Counted from the stretch's first letter, positions 22,464 to 31,799 are shown. The stretch is 64,000 nt of DNA from Ferruginibacter sp. (GCA_017983695.1 JAGOAX010000001.1:1-64000); one strand, 5' to 3'. Numbers and translations: made by a program. Notes: a model not told the origin generated them from the sequence alone.

Positions 22464-23657
22464 TTATCTTGCTGTAAGCCCGGTTGCACCAACCGGCACT
22501 CCGCTTATAGTTTGCTGCAGGCTTAGGCTGCCGTTATTGGCAACAGCATACACCCCAATGCTATGGCTGCCCGCATTTAAAATGTATAGGTATTTTGAAT
22601 TGTTACTTAAAGCTGCATCAATAGGTCCCATATCGGTTGTTGCTGCTACAGCTGTATTTACGCTTATACCACCTGTGTAGGTATTTACATTAAAATTTGT
22701 AAGGTTATTGCTGGCAGTATTGGTAGTATATGCATATTTGCCGTTGTTGGTTATTACAACCCAACAAGCCGCACTTTGCCCGGCCCCAACCGAACCTTTA
22801 ACCAGTGTAATATTTCCGCTATTGCTGATGCGGTAAGAAGAAAGTACACTGGCACCGGGTGCACCACCAACAGCCTCTGAAACAAAAATATTTTTATTTG
22901 CTGCCGCAGCAAAACCAAATGGTGTTGGGCTAGATGAAGTGATGCTGTGCATAGCACCTGGTATTCCCCATTCATTTACCGTGTAGGTCAAAATTTTATT
23001 GGTTCCTTTTTCTGTAATTACTAAAACTTTTCCATCGTTAATAAAAGATACCTGTGCTGGCCCGGTGCTTGCAGCACTTAACGGCTTGGTAGAATTATCG
23101 ATTGGTTCAAGCTTTCCATTATGCTTTAATCTAAAGCCTGAAATATTATTGGTACCACCTGCATTTAATACAAATACAACATCATTATGTTGCGTAATAC
23201 TTACCGGCCGCATACCTCCCGAATTTACTGTTGACTTTAAGATTAAGCCTCCGTTTTTAATTTTAAAAGATGATATACTGTTGCTACCTGCATTTACTGC
23301 CAGTAATACATCTTCATCGTTGTCATCACCTGCCATAATTATGGCGTCCTGGTTGCCTAAGCCTCCGCCGGTACCAGTACCACCGGTTGCATAAGATGCA
23401 CTGTAGGTAAGCCTGCCATTAGCAGCCCGGTTGTATACTACAACCGAATTACCACTAACCTGGTTGCTTAATGTGTACACATGCTTATTACCGCTTCCAA
23501 AACTATTTACACCAAGTTCCGGATCATCAATTGCCTGCCCTGATTTTGCCGAAGGGAATTCATCAGATGGAGAAGAAAAAAGTTTTGATTCCTTCTGGCA
23601 GGATGCCAATGCAAATAGAGTTGCAGCCAATGCTGCCATTTGTTTTAACTGTTTCAT
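22464..23657 (-). CDS. Lactonase-type beta-propeller lipoprotein
   Basis: 397 residues with a lipobox (…LFALASC, Cys 20). The rest is a seven-bladed propeller of the YncE/6-phosphogluconolactonase-like group (PF10282), with repeated strands such as HVYTLSNQ, VVVYNRAANGRLTY, ISSFKIKNGGLI, KVLVITEKGTNKILTYTV and NNLTNFNVNTYTGGI. Many such proteins are not proven lactonases and may bind ligands at the surface. The DM13 lipoprotein gene lies 180 bases upstream on the same strand. Confidence 0.78.
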   Translation of the reverse strand: MKQLKQMAALAATLFALASCQKESKLFSSPSDEFPSAKSGQAIDDPELGVNSFGSGNKHVYTLSNQVSGNSVVVYNRAANGRLTYSASYATGGTGTGGGLGNQDAIIMAGDDNDEDVLLAVNAGSNSISSFKIKNGGLILKSTVNSGGMRPVSITQHNDVVFVLNAGGTNNISGFRLKHNGKLEPIDNSTKPLSAASTGPAQVSFINDGKVLVITEKGTNKILTYTVNEWGIPGAMHSITSSSPTPFGFAAAANKNIFVSEAVGGAPGASVLSSYRISNSGNITLVKGSVGAGQSAACWVVITNNGKYAYTTNTASNNLTNFNVNTYTGGISVNTAVAATTDMGPIDAALSNNSKYLYILNAGSHSIGVYAVANNGSLSLQQTISGVPVGATGLTAR

Positions 23658-23836
23658 AATTTTTTGGTTTTGTTTTAAATAATGTTTTGGTTTTACAGAA
23701 AATATTTTTACTACATCATGGGTATTGGCTATAAGCTGATCTTTATAAATTAATTTTCGGGCACGGCGCTGCTGCTCCCGGATTAATCCGAAAAAAAATT
23801 GTTGTTGATGTAAAGGATTAAATATTTAAAAAGGCC

Positions 23837-24256
23837 TTACAGAAGCACAGCATATCCGAATAAAACAGAAAACTGTTTACACCATATTAAAACACGGTTA
23901 TTGCTGGTATAATTAACTGATGCATCCAGCTCGTAAAAAAAATTGCCACTCGCTGCTTTTAGTAAGCCAAGCTCCTGGTATGGTGTGCCGCTATTATTTG
24001 GCGAAAGCCATACACGTAAATCAGGTCCGTTATCGGTTTTAAAATTTTCAAAAACCAGGTAAATTTTATTGGCGGCATCTTTTACAATCTTTACCGTACC
24101 ACTGCTTGTATGTACACTGCTTGTAACGCTGCCAGTTGCCAGTACAGTTACAGCAACCGGCAATTGCTCAGTTACAGCAGCAGGAGTTGTATTCTCTTTT
24201 TTGCAGGAAGTGATTATAAGAGAAGCCGCTAATAATAAGTAAGTCAGTTTTTTCAT
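23837..24256 (-). CDS. DM13 domain lipoprotein
   Basis: 139 residues. A lipobox ends at C18. The DM13 domain covers about 40-139 with H49 (SVHTSSG), NGPDLRV at 76-82, LGLLK at 96-100 and the conserved cysteine C126 in IWCKQFSVLFG. DM13 is a small beta-sandwich proposed to take part in redox or electron transfer through that Cys. It is divergent from the ECF sigma gene with a 151-base spacer, so it may be part of that sigma factor's regulon. Confidence 0.85.
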   Translation of the reverse strand: MKKLTYLLLAASLIITSCKKENTTPAAVTEQLPVAVTVLATGSVTSSVHTSSGTVKIVKDAANKIYLVFENFKTDNGPDLRVWLSPNNSGTPYQELGLLKAASGNFFYELDASVNYTSNNRVLIWCKQFSVLFGYAVLL

Positions 24257-24407
24257 GCCACCATTAATTTTGAGTGATTAAATAAATTTTGTTTTACAGC
24301 GCACAGTAAGCATATACACATTAAAGGCAGGTACGGTTTTTAAAATAAAAATTTTTTTTAACGCCCTGTTCCGTTTACTTTTAAATATAAATTTTATTGC
24401 CTTTCAT

Positions 24408-24953
24408 TTGACTGAATTAAAAACATATACCGAAACTGAATTAACAGATGCTCTTAAGAAGCATGAACAGGAGGGATTTCAGTATCTGTATAAAAATTAT
24501 AAAGGGGCCTTGCTTACAGTGATATTGCAGATAATACCCAACCCCGAAATTGCTGAAGATGTATTGCAGGAGGCTTTTGTTATGGCCTGGAAAAATATAG
24601 AGAAATATGATTCATCAAAAGGCAGGTTGTTTACCTGGCTTTTTAATGTTACCCGCAATTGTGCTATAAATACCACCCGGTCTAAACCTTATAAGCAACA
24701 GCAAAAAAACGATTCTATTGACAATTACGTTAATTATGTAGATGAAACTAAAAGCCAGTTGATTAATATTAATCATATAGGGTTACGAAAACAGGTTCAT
24801 CAGTTAAGGGAAGATTATAAAAATGTGCTTGAACTTTCTTATTTTAATGGTTATACACACGAAGAGATTTCAAAAATTTTAAATATCCCGGCAGGCACCG
24901 TAAAAACAAGATTGCGCAATGCGGTGCTTGAATTGCGCAAACAATTTGTATAA
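24408..24953 (+). CDS. ECF RNA polymerase sigma factor
   Basis: 181 residues from a TTG start at 24408; no closer ATG exists before region 2. Region 2 is seen as EIAEDVLQEAFVMAWKNIEKYD plus LFTWLFNVTRNCAIN. Region 4 is VLELSYFNGYTHEEISKILNIPAGTVKTRLRNAV. The stop overlaps the ATG of the anti-sigma gene (TAATG), so the two are translationally coupled. The signal is not known. Divergence from a DM13 lipoprotein suggests redox or envelope stress. Confidence 0.88.
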   Translation: MTELKTYTETELTDALKKHEQEGFQYLYKNYKGALLTVILQIIPNPEIAEDVLQEAFVMAWKNIEKYDSSKGRLFTWLFNVTRNCAINTTRSKPYKQQQKNDSIDNYVNYVDETKSQLININHIGLRKQVHQLREDYKNVLELSYFNGYTHEEISKILNIPAGTVKTRLRNAVLELRKQFV

Positions 24954-25714
24954 TGGATATAAACAATTACATATCATCAGGCATTATTGAAATGTATGTT
25001 ATGGGGCTTTGCTCACCAGAAGAAATGGCTGAGCTGGAATTGCTTCGCATACAATATCCGGAGTTGCACAAGGCTGTTTTACAATTTGAAACTGAATTTG
25101 AAAACAATGCAATAAAAAATGCTACCGAACCCGGAATAAAAACAGATAACAGAATATTACAAACACTGCAATCATTACAAACACCGGTTATTGCCATCAA
25201 CAGCAAGCAAACAAGAGTTAAAAAAATAAATTGGTTTAAACCGGCTGCAGCAGCAGCTATATTGTTATTTGCGGCCAGCAGTATTTTTAACTATGTATTG
25301 TATAATAAAACAAAAGAACAGCAACTTGCTTTAAATGAGAAAGAAGCTTATTCTCCCCTGCCGCCAAACGATTACACAATTTTAAATAATCCGCAAATAA
25401 CACCTGTTGCCATGTACGGTGTTGGTTTGCACAGCATTTGCCGTTGTACCATGTTTTGGGATAAAAGAACCGGTAAAATGTATATTATGATTCATCATTT
25501 ACCACAATCTTCCGCTCAAAAAGATTATCAGCTATGGGCCATGGTAAACGATCAGCCTGTGCAGGTTGGTATTATTAAAGATGAAATAAGGGGGCGCTTT
25601 ATTGAGATGCCGAATGTTCCTGCTGGCGCTACTGCATTTTCTGTTACACTCGAAAAAGCTGGTGGGGCTTCAAGTCCTACAGAATCTGAAACTTATTTGA
25701 AAGGAAAAATTTAA
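24953..25714 (+). CDS. RskA-type anti-sigma factor
   Basis: 253 residues. The N-terminal cytoplasmic part (1-95) has the anti-sigma helix pattern GIIEMYVMGLCSPEEMAELE. One transmembrane helix lies at 97-117, followed by a periplasmic RskA C-terminal domain (PF10099) with DYQLWAMVNDQPVQVGII and GATAFSVTLEKAGGASSPT. It binds and inhibits the ECF factor until a signal releases it. It overlaps the sigma gene by one base. A periplasmic CRC motif (ICRCTMFWD) is a possible thiol sensor. Confidence 0.87.
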   Translation: MDINNYISSGIIEMYVMGLCSPEEMAELELLRIQYPELHKAVLQFETEFENNAIKNATEPGIKTDNRILQTLQSLQTPVIAINSKQTRVKKINWFKPAAAAAILLFAASSIFNYVLYNKTKEQQLALNEKEAYSPLPPNDYTILNNPQITPVAMYGVGLHSICRCTMFWDKRTGKMYIMIHHLPQSSAQKDYQLWAMVNDQPVQVGIIKDEIRGRFIEMPNVPAGATAFSVTLEKAGGASSPTESETYLKGKI

Positions 25715-25744
25715 TTTAAACCATTGGATGACTTTTTATCATTC

Positions 25745-25794
25745 CTCCGCCCCGGTTAGTTGTCCCACTAACCGTCCCCTTCGGTCTTCGCATT
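25745..25794 (+). repeat. Dispersed repeat, short copy C
   Basis: About 50 bases, CTCCGCCCCGGTTAG...CTTCGGTCTTCGCATT, match the first part of copies A and B in the same orientation. The copy starts 30 bases after the anti-sigma stop, again just downstream of a gene. Similarity then stops, so this is a truncated copy or a separate module of the family. Confidence 0.7.
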
Positions 25795-25949
25795 GTCTTC
25801 TTCTAATGTTTCTCCCGAAAAGTATTTCCGCAGCTGCTATTCCTTTAACCACTCATAACCCAGCAATGCCATACTCAATACACTGCTGCCCGGCTTAGTA
25901 AAATGTTTTACATTTGAAACTATTAAACTAAAAATCTCCAAAGCAAAAG

Positions 25950-26867
25950 GTGAAAGCGTATTTCGAATTGCAATACAAAATGATAAACCGGAAATTTAAA
26001 ACCGCCGGTATTGAACCGCTGTTTGCTTATCTTATTTTGACATTTGGATTTATTGCACTTTCGGTTTTCTTATTTTATAAAACTGCATTTGCCCCATACA
26101 TTTATTTACTATCCGCTTTAGCCGGCATTGCAAACCTTTCCGAAACCAGGAGAACCGAATTTTTAAAGCTCTGCTTTGGCGACAGCAAATTGAAAAAAAT
26201 AAGGATTACCGAAAACCTGGCAGCTGCAATTCCTTTTCTTATCTTCCTGGCTTGTAAGCAACTGTTTCTTCCAACGCTTATTCTCATAATACTTACAATA
26301 TTGCTGGCGCTTGTTAATTTTCGTACTACAGTTAATTTTGTTATCCCCACTCCATTTTACAAAAAGCCATTTGAATTTACAGTAGGTTTCAGAAATAGTT
26401 TTTACCTGGTTGCAGCAGCTTACGCATTAACCATTATTGCAGTTGCTGCAGACAATTTTAATCTTGGCATATTTGCAATGCTGCTGGTGTTTGCCATTAC
26501 ATTAACCTATTACACAAAGCCCGAAAATGAATACTATGTTTGGGCTTATAGCCTGAGCGCTAAAAAATTCCTGCTGGAAAAGATAAAGACGGCAACATTA
26601 TTTTCGGCCTTACTCATTATTCCAATAGCGGTAATACTTGGAATATTCTTTCCGAAAAATACTGACATACTACTACTTTTCTATTTTGCCGGCTGGGCTT
26701 TTTTAGTTTATATGATTGTGAGTAAATATGCAACATACCCTGCTGAGCTGAATATAACACAGGCCATTCTTTTGGTGCTCTGCATAGGTTTTCCCCCATT
26801 ACTCATTTTTATGATCCCGTATTTTTTTCGCAGATCAGAAAACCGTTTAACCAGTTTATTACAATGA
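25950..26867 (+). CDS. ABC-type membrane subunit (hypothetical permease)
   Basis: 305 residues from GTG at 25950; ATG at 25980 is an alternative that would lose the FELQYK lead-in. About eight hydrophobic helices are visible. It resembles the membrane halves of small Bacteroidota ABC-2-like transporters but has no clear family motif. The stop overlaps the ATG of the ATPase gene (ATGA), which makes it very likely the cognate permease. The substrate is unknown. Confidence 0.7.
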   Translation: MKAYFELQYKMINRKFKTAGIEPLFAYLILTFGFIALSVFLFYKTAFAPYIYLLSALAGIANLSETRRTEFLKLCFGDSKLKKIRITENLAAAIPFLIFLACKQLFLPTLILIILTILLALVNFRTTVNFVIPTPFYKKPFEFTVGFRNSFYLVAAAYALTIIAVAADNFNLGIFAMLLVFAITLTYYTKPENEYYVWAYSLSAKKFLLEKIKTATLFSALLIIPIAVILGIFFPKNTDILLLFYFAGWAFLVYMIVSKYATYPAELNITQAILLVLCIGFPPLLIFMIPYFFRRSENRLTSLLQ

Positions 26868-27544
26868 TAACGATCCGGAATTTATCAAAACAATTTGGAA
26901 CTAACCAAGTGCTGAAAAACATAAATATCAATTTTGATAAAGGAAAAGTGTATGGCATTGTTGGCGAAAATGGCGCAGGAAAAACAACTTTATTCCGCTG
27001 CATTGCAGGATTGGAAAATTACGAAGGTAAAATCTCTTCAGACCTTAAGCCGCTTAAAAATCATCTTGGATTGTTGCTTACTGAACCCTTCTTCTTTTCA
27101 AAAATTACCGGCACAGAATATATCCGCTTGCTGTGTAATGCCAGGAATAAAAACATTGCCGACATATCCCAGAGGAATATTTTTGATCTGCCATTAAGTG
27201 AATATGCAGCTATTTATTCTACAGGGATGAAAAAGAAATTAGCCATTACCGCCATTCTTTTACAAGGCAACGAATATTTTATTTTTGATGAACCATTTAA
27301 CGGGGTTGATATACAAAGTAATATTATCATCGAGGAGATCATCCATAAACTAAAAGCACTGAATAAAACCGTTATCATTTCATCCCATATTTTTTCAACA
27401 CTAAGTGCAACCTGCGACGAAATACATTTGTTAAGTAACGGCGCTTTTACCAGGTCGGTGCAAAAAAATGAATTTGCTATACTGGAAGCTGAAATGAAGA
27501 AAGCATCCATTGGAAAAAAAATTGACAACTTAGGGCTTAGCTGA
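26864..27544 (+). CDS. ABC transporter ATP-binding protein
   Basis: 226 residues. Walker A is GENGAGKT at 34-41, the signature is degenerate (YSTGMKKK, 118-125, for LSGGQ), Walker B is FIFDEP at 139-144, and a switch His lies in SSHIF. It powers the membrane protein encoded just upstream (4-base overlap). The degenerate signature is common in DrrA/CcmA-like exporters. The DUF6660 and TonB receptor genes follow on the same strand after 71 bases. Confidence 0.9.
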   Translation: MITIRNLSKQFGTNQVLKNININFDKGKVYGIVGENGAGKTTLFRCIAGLENYEGKISSDLKPLKNHLGLLLTEPFFFSKITGTEYIRLLCNARNKNIADISQRNIFDLPLSEYAAIYSTGMKKKLAITAILLQGNEYFIFDEPFNGVDIQSNIIIEEIIHKLKALNKTVIISSHIFSTLSATCDEIHLLSNGAFTRSVQKNEFAILEAEMKKASIGKKIDNLGLS

Positions 27545-27615
27545 TGCAATATCTGTTAACAAATGATTTATACCGGGCATTTGGACAAGACAGCCGCAAG
27601 ACTTAGTTTTGCTAT

Positions 27616-27921
27616 ATGAAGTTTACGGCAGTTTTATTGGCTTTGTATATGCTTACACTTTCCTGTGTGCCCTGCATATGTGAAGACAATTGTGCTGATG
27701 AAAAAACAGAACATGCTACAGCTGCAGATAAACCCGATGCAGATAATTGTACTCCATTTTGCAGCTGCGCCTGCTGTCATTCTGTTGTTGTAAGTTTAAA
27801 GCCTGTTTTATCAGCAAAAAAACTTCCGGAGTTTTGCAGTAAATTATCCTTTGGTTCACTTGACCAGGATTTCACCTCTTACAACAGCCACAATATCTGG
27901 CAACCGCCCAAATTAAGTTAA
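27616..27921 (+). CDS. DUF6660 family cysteine-rich secreted protein
   Basis: 101 residues with a signal-like start and nine cysteines, in clusters CVPCIC (17-22), C26 and CTPFCSCACC (45-54). This matches DUF6660, a Bacteroidota family commonly found next to TonB receptors and metal-efflux genes. The Cys pattern suggests metal binding, perhaps copper or zinc. Here it precedes a TonB receptor by 84 bases on the same strand, the expected neighbourhood. Confidence 0.75.
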   Translation: MKFTAVLLALYMLTLSCVPCICEDNCADEKTEHATAADKPDADNCTPFCSCACCHSVVVSLKPVLSAKKLPEFCSKLSFGSLDQDFTSYNSHNIWQPPKLS

Positions 27922-28005
27922 TAGCTCAGCTGGTGCCACTGCATCAAAAAAGATCTGGAGCAAACCTCCCATCTTATCATGCTATTATTCACATAATTTT
28001 TTCAA

Positions 28006-30192
28006 ATGAAGAAAATTGTTTTTCTATGTATTGCAGTATGCAGTACTTCTATATTAAATGCTCAAAACAGCTTTAATGTTATTGTAAAAAACAGCCAGTC
28101 GAAAGAACCACTGGCCGGTGTAAATATTTCATTCGAAAATAAAACTGGTAAAGCCACCAACAGCCAGGGCTTTGCTGCATTTATCAATATCCCCGATGGA
28201 AAACAAACTATTGTTTTTAGTTACACAGGAATGGAAACTAAAACTGAAAGGTATACTTTTCCATTGGCCGGTAACGATACAGTAATAGTATTGCTGGATG
28301 CAGAAGAGGATGAAATGGATGAAGTAATTGTACAAAGTACAAGAACAAGCAGAACAATTAAAAACACTCCTACAAGAGTAGAAACAATTGACGGTGAGGA
28401 ATTAGATGAAAAGAATAATATGCGCCCTGCAAATGTGAGTATGTTGCTGCATGAAAGCACAGGCCTGCAGGTGCAGCAAACATCTGCCACCACGGGTAAT
28501 GCCAGCATAAGAGTACAGGGGCTTGATGGTAAATACACCCAGCTTTTAAAAGATGGCTACCCCAACTTTGGAAATTTTGCAAGTGGTTTAAGTGTGCTGG
28601 AAATTCCACCGCTTGATCTAAAGCAGGTAGAAGTTATTAAAGGACCGGCATCAACACTCTATGGTGGTGGTGCTATTGCAGGCGTGGTAAATTTTATCAG
28701 TAAAACACCTCAGGATAAATTTGAAGGCGATTTTATACTTAACCAATCCAATATAGGGCAAACAAATATTGCCGGCTATATTTCGCAAAAGAAAAATAAG
28801 TTGGGGTATAGCTTATTGGCCACTGCCAATTATTCCAAAGCCTTTGATGTTGACAAAGACCAATTTTCTGAAATACCCAAAAGCAACAATTTAACCATTA
28901 ACCCACGATTATTTTATTACCCGGATGCAACTACTAAAATTATGTTAGGCGCTGCACATACACAGGGCAGTTTTAAAGGTGGCGATATGGAAGTAATAAA
29001 AGGTAATGCAAACGCCGGCAATGTTTATTTTGAAAACAACAGCACCCGCCGTACTACAACAATATTGGAAATAGATAAAAAATTAAAAGAGAACAATAGT
29101 TTTAAAATTAAACAAAGCCTTAGTTTTTTCGACAGGACGATCATTATCCCCAACATTAGATTTGCCGGCACTAACACCAACAGCTTTACCGATATCAGCT
29201 ATGTAACCAACAAAGACAAACATACTGTAATTGCCGGTTTAAATTTGATGTACGACAGGTTTAAGCAAAAAGAAAACCAGCCAGGTATCAATCAAAATGC
29301 ACATTCATTTACAGGCGGTGTTTATTTACAGCACACCTGGGATATTTCTGAAAATATAAAAACAGAAAGCGGCATCAGGATAGACAACGTAAACTATAAG
29401 AATGTTAACTATACAAAAAATCAAACCTTTATACTGCCGAGGGTTTCCACACTTTTTAAAATATCCAACACATTAACTTCAAGAATCGGTGCAGGGCTGG
29501 GTTATAAAACACCCACTATTTTTACCGAACAAACAGAAGCCTTGCAATATCAAAATGTATTAGCCCTTAATAATGTAGCAGCCGAAAAAAGTATTGGTGG
29601 TACAGCTGATATCAACTACAAAACCCATATTACCGATGATTTTTTATTCAGCGTTAACCAGATGTTTTTTATTACCTCCATCAGTAAACCCCTGGTTTTA
29701 CAAAGTGATATGCTGGGTAATTTATTTTTTAACAACGCTGCTAAACCTGTTATTTCAAAAGGCTTTGAAACAAACCTTAAATTCATCTACAAAGAAGATT
29801 TGAAATTTTTTGTGGGTTATACTTTTGTAAATCCAAAAGCTACCTACAAAACAGGAACTCAATTTTTACCATTGGTACCGAGAAACAAACTTAACCTAAC
29901 GTTGATGTATGAAAAAGAAGACAATTTTAAATTTGGCCTTGAAGGTTATTTAACCGACAAACAATATTTAACCAACAGTAATATTACACCGTCTTTTTGG
30001 GAGTTTGGTTTTATGGCGCAAAAAACAATTAAAAAAGTATCGGTATTTATAAACTTCGAAAACTTTACTGACCAGCGGCAAAGCAATTATAAACGTGTAG
30101 TAAATACGCCAAACAATAACCCGACTTTTGATGAGATATGGAACCATACAGAAGGTTTTGTTTTTAATGGCGGGCTGAAAATTAAATTGTAA
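28006..30192 (+). CDS. TonB-dependent receptor with CarboxypepD-reg domain
   Basis: 728 residues: signal peptide (…STSILNAQ), a CarboxypepD_reg-like domain (about 22-105, KEPLAGVNISFENKTGKATNSQGFA), a plug domain (about 115-235) with ASIRVQGLDG and VEVIKGPASTLYGGGAIAGVVNFISK, then a 22-strand barrel ending GGLKIKL. It imports a siderophore, metal complex or other ligand using the TonB system. The DUF6660 gene upstream favours a metal-related ligand. A shared terminator lies at 30248-30284. Confidence 0.92.
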   Translation: MKKIVFLCIAVCSTSILNAQNSFNVIVKNSQSKEPLAGVNISFENKTGKATNSQGFAAFINIPDGKQTIVFSYTGMETKTERYTFPLAGNDTVIVLLDAEEDEMDEVIVQSTRTSRTIKNTPTRVETIDGEELDEKNNMRPANVSMLLHESTGLQVQQTSATTGNASIRVQGLDGKYTQLLKDGYPNFGNFASGLSVLEIPPLDLKQVEVIKGPASTLYGGGAIAGVVNFISKTPQDKFEGDFILNQSNIGQTNIAGYISQKKNKLGYSLLATANYSKAFDVDKDQFSEIPKSNNLTINPRLFYYPDATTKIMLGAAHTQGSFKGGDMEVIKGNANAGNVYFENNSTRRTTTILEIDKKLKENNSFKIKQSLSFFDRTIIIPNIRFAGTNTNSFTDISYVTNKDKHTVIAGLNLMYDRFKQKENQPGINQNAHSFTGGVYLQHTWDISENIKTESGIRIDNVNYKNVNYTKNQTFILPRVSTLFKISNTLTSRIGAGLGYKTPTIFTEQTEALQYQNVLALNNVAAEKSIGGTADINYKTHITDDFLFSVNQMFFITSISKPLVLQSDMLGNLFFNNAAKPVISKGFETNLKFIYKEDLKFFVGYTFVNPKATYKTGTQFLPLVPRNKLNLTLMYEKEDNFKFGLEGYLTDKQYLTNSNITPSFWEFGFMAQKTIKKVSVFINFENFTDQRQSNYKRVVNTPNNNPTFDEIWNHTEGFVFNGGLKIKL

Positions 30193-30247
30193 TACAAAAA
30201 CAGGTGTACAATTTACCTGTTGCAATATTCATCGTTTATCATCATAA

Positions 30248-30284
30248 TTAAAAGCTGCCTGGTTCAATAACAGGCAGCTTTTAA
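30248..30284. terminator. Bidirectional terminator between TonB receptor and PGM1-like gene
   Basis: TTAAAAGCTGCCTG (30248-30261) pairs perfectly with CAGGCAGCTTTTAA (30271-30284) around a 9-base loop. It serves both convergent genes. The last codons and the TGA stop of the minus-strand gene lie inside the hairpin. Confidence 0.85.
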
Positions 30285-31799
30285 TACCCTGATGGTTTCA
30301 TTGTAAAAATATTTTGCCCTGCTGTGTGATGATGCAATGCACACCACGCCCAATTTACCAAACTGTGATAGCGCCCCTATCAGGTGAAACATTACCCCTT
30401 CTTCTTTTGTACCATCATAATGCAGGTCGTTACAAATAGCAATGTCCATTAAATCGCCGGAGGTAAGGCCTTTAAAACGATCATCCTGTATATTATCAGA
30501 GAATAGGTAATATTTTTCATCGCTGTTGAGCAATAAATATTTTCCGGTGTCTGCATTATAATTGCCATTGGTTAAAAACTGCAGCATGATATATGGATGT
30601 GTGGTACCACCCTTGCGCAGGTTTATTTCTATTGCATAATGTTTCCACTGCTTATCTTCTTTAACAGATAAAAAATCTATACCAAATCTGCCCAGCACAC
30701 CTTTACTTTTTAATGCAATTGCTATTTGCCGTGCTATAATCCCAACTTCAACACTATATTCAGCTGCTGCCGGAAATGTGCCGCCTAAAAAAACCTGGTC
30801 GTCCAGCCCACCCATCAGCTGGTCGTGTGTGGAGATGATATCAATTTTACCCAATGGATTTATACGGCATTGTACCGAAGGGGTTGCTTTTTGTTGGCCA
30901 TCAACAAAGGCTTCAACAATGCCGCCCATGCCGGTAAATTTTTTTATAAACTGATTGTAGCTAAGATCGTTGGCTACAATTTTAAGTTGTAAGGGTAGTT
31001 GCAGTCTTACCTGTGCTGCAACATCTTCACCTGCAATAATATTTTTAAAAGAAAAAACGGCATTACCTTCTCCGCTAAAACCATCATTCATTTTTATTAC
31101 AGCTTTTTTAATACCCGGGTTATCAGTATACAGATCTGCCAGCGCTTTTATAATGTCATTTTCATCCTGCAGGTTTTCGTACCCGGCAGGCGTATCAATA
31201 CCACATGTTTTAAAAATTTCACGACTGCCCGATTTGGTACCCCAGAATAAAAGGCCGGGATCGCAACCATAAACAGGCAATTCCAAAACCGTTGATAATT
31301 TACGTTCGTGTTCAGTAACATTAAAACAGGCCAGATGTGCCAAGTGCCCCGGTGGTATTGCATTTTTAATCTTGTTGATGAGCCTCGGCCTGGCCAGTAT
31401 CTTCTCTGTAAGCGATACATGCGAAGCATCGTAACAGCTGAAAAAATGCAGGCGCTGCCTTGCATGATGGCCTGTAATACCCGGCAGTAAATGCAGGTAA
31501 TAATCAATAATAACCGGATCGATTGGCTCACTCGTAACATAAACCACATGTGTGCGTGGCATACGCAGCAGCAATAACAAACACAGCAACCTTTCTTCGT
31601 AATGTACTACACCTTCTACTTTTGAAAGTATTACATTGTCTAATGTAAGGCTGGGGATAACCACGATGGTTTTAGCGGCCATCCGGTCATAAAATACCGC
31701 TTCGTACTCCGCTGCAAAATTTTGCTGCAGGCTGTTAAAGATATCCTGTTCCTGCAGGGCATCCTGCTGTAATGATGGTATGGGAGTTTCGTTAATCAA
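30264..31799 (-). CDS. PGM1-type ATP-grasp peptide ligase-like protein
   Basis: 511 residues resembling the pheganomycin ligase PGM1 and its many unassigned relatives. There is a pre-ATP-grasp N-terminal domain (TIVVIPSLTLD...YEERLLCLLLLLRMP...VVYVTSEPIDP). An ATP-grasp core follows with KMNDGFSGEGNAVF (nucleotide loop), MGGIVEAFVDG and YAIEINLRKGGTTHP (metal-binding Glu/Asn). A PGM1 C-terminal cap comes last. PGM1 joins an amino-acid-like N-cap to a ribosomal peptide. No precursor peptide or tailoring enzymes are visible here, so the substrate is unknown. The gene stands alone between convergent and same-strand neighbours. Confidence 0.75.
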   Translation of the reverse strand: MINETPIPSLQQDALQEQDIFNSLQQNFAAEYEAVFYDRMAAKTIVVIPSLTLDNVILSKVEGVVHYEERLLCLLLLLRMPRTHVVYVTSEPIDPVIIDYYLHLLPGITGHHARQRLHFFSCYDASHVSLTEKILARPRLINKIKNAIPPGHLAHLACFNVTEHERKLSTVLELPVYGCDPGLLFWGTKSGSREIFKTCGIDTPAGYENLQDENDIIKALADLYTDNPGIKKAVIKMNDGFSGEGNAVFSFKNIIAGEDVAAQVRLQLPLQLKIVANDLSYNQFIKKFTGMGGIVEAFVDGQQKATPSVQCRINPLGKIDIISTHDQLMGGLDDQVFLGGTFPAAAEYSVEVGIIARQIAIALKSKGVLGRFGIDFLSVKEDKQWKHYAIEINLRKGGTTHPYIMLQFLTNGNYNADTGKYLLLNSDEKYYLFSDNIQDDRFKGLTSGDLMDIAICNDLHYDGTKEEGVMFHLIGALSQFGKLGVVCIASSHSRAKYFYNETIRVLKAACY

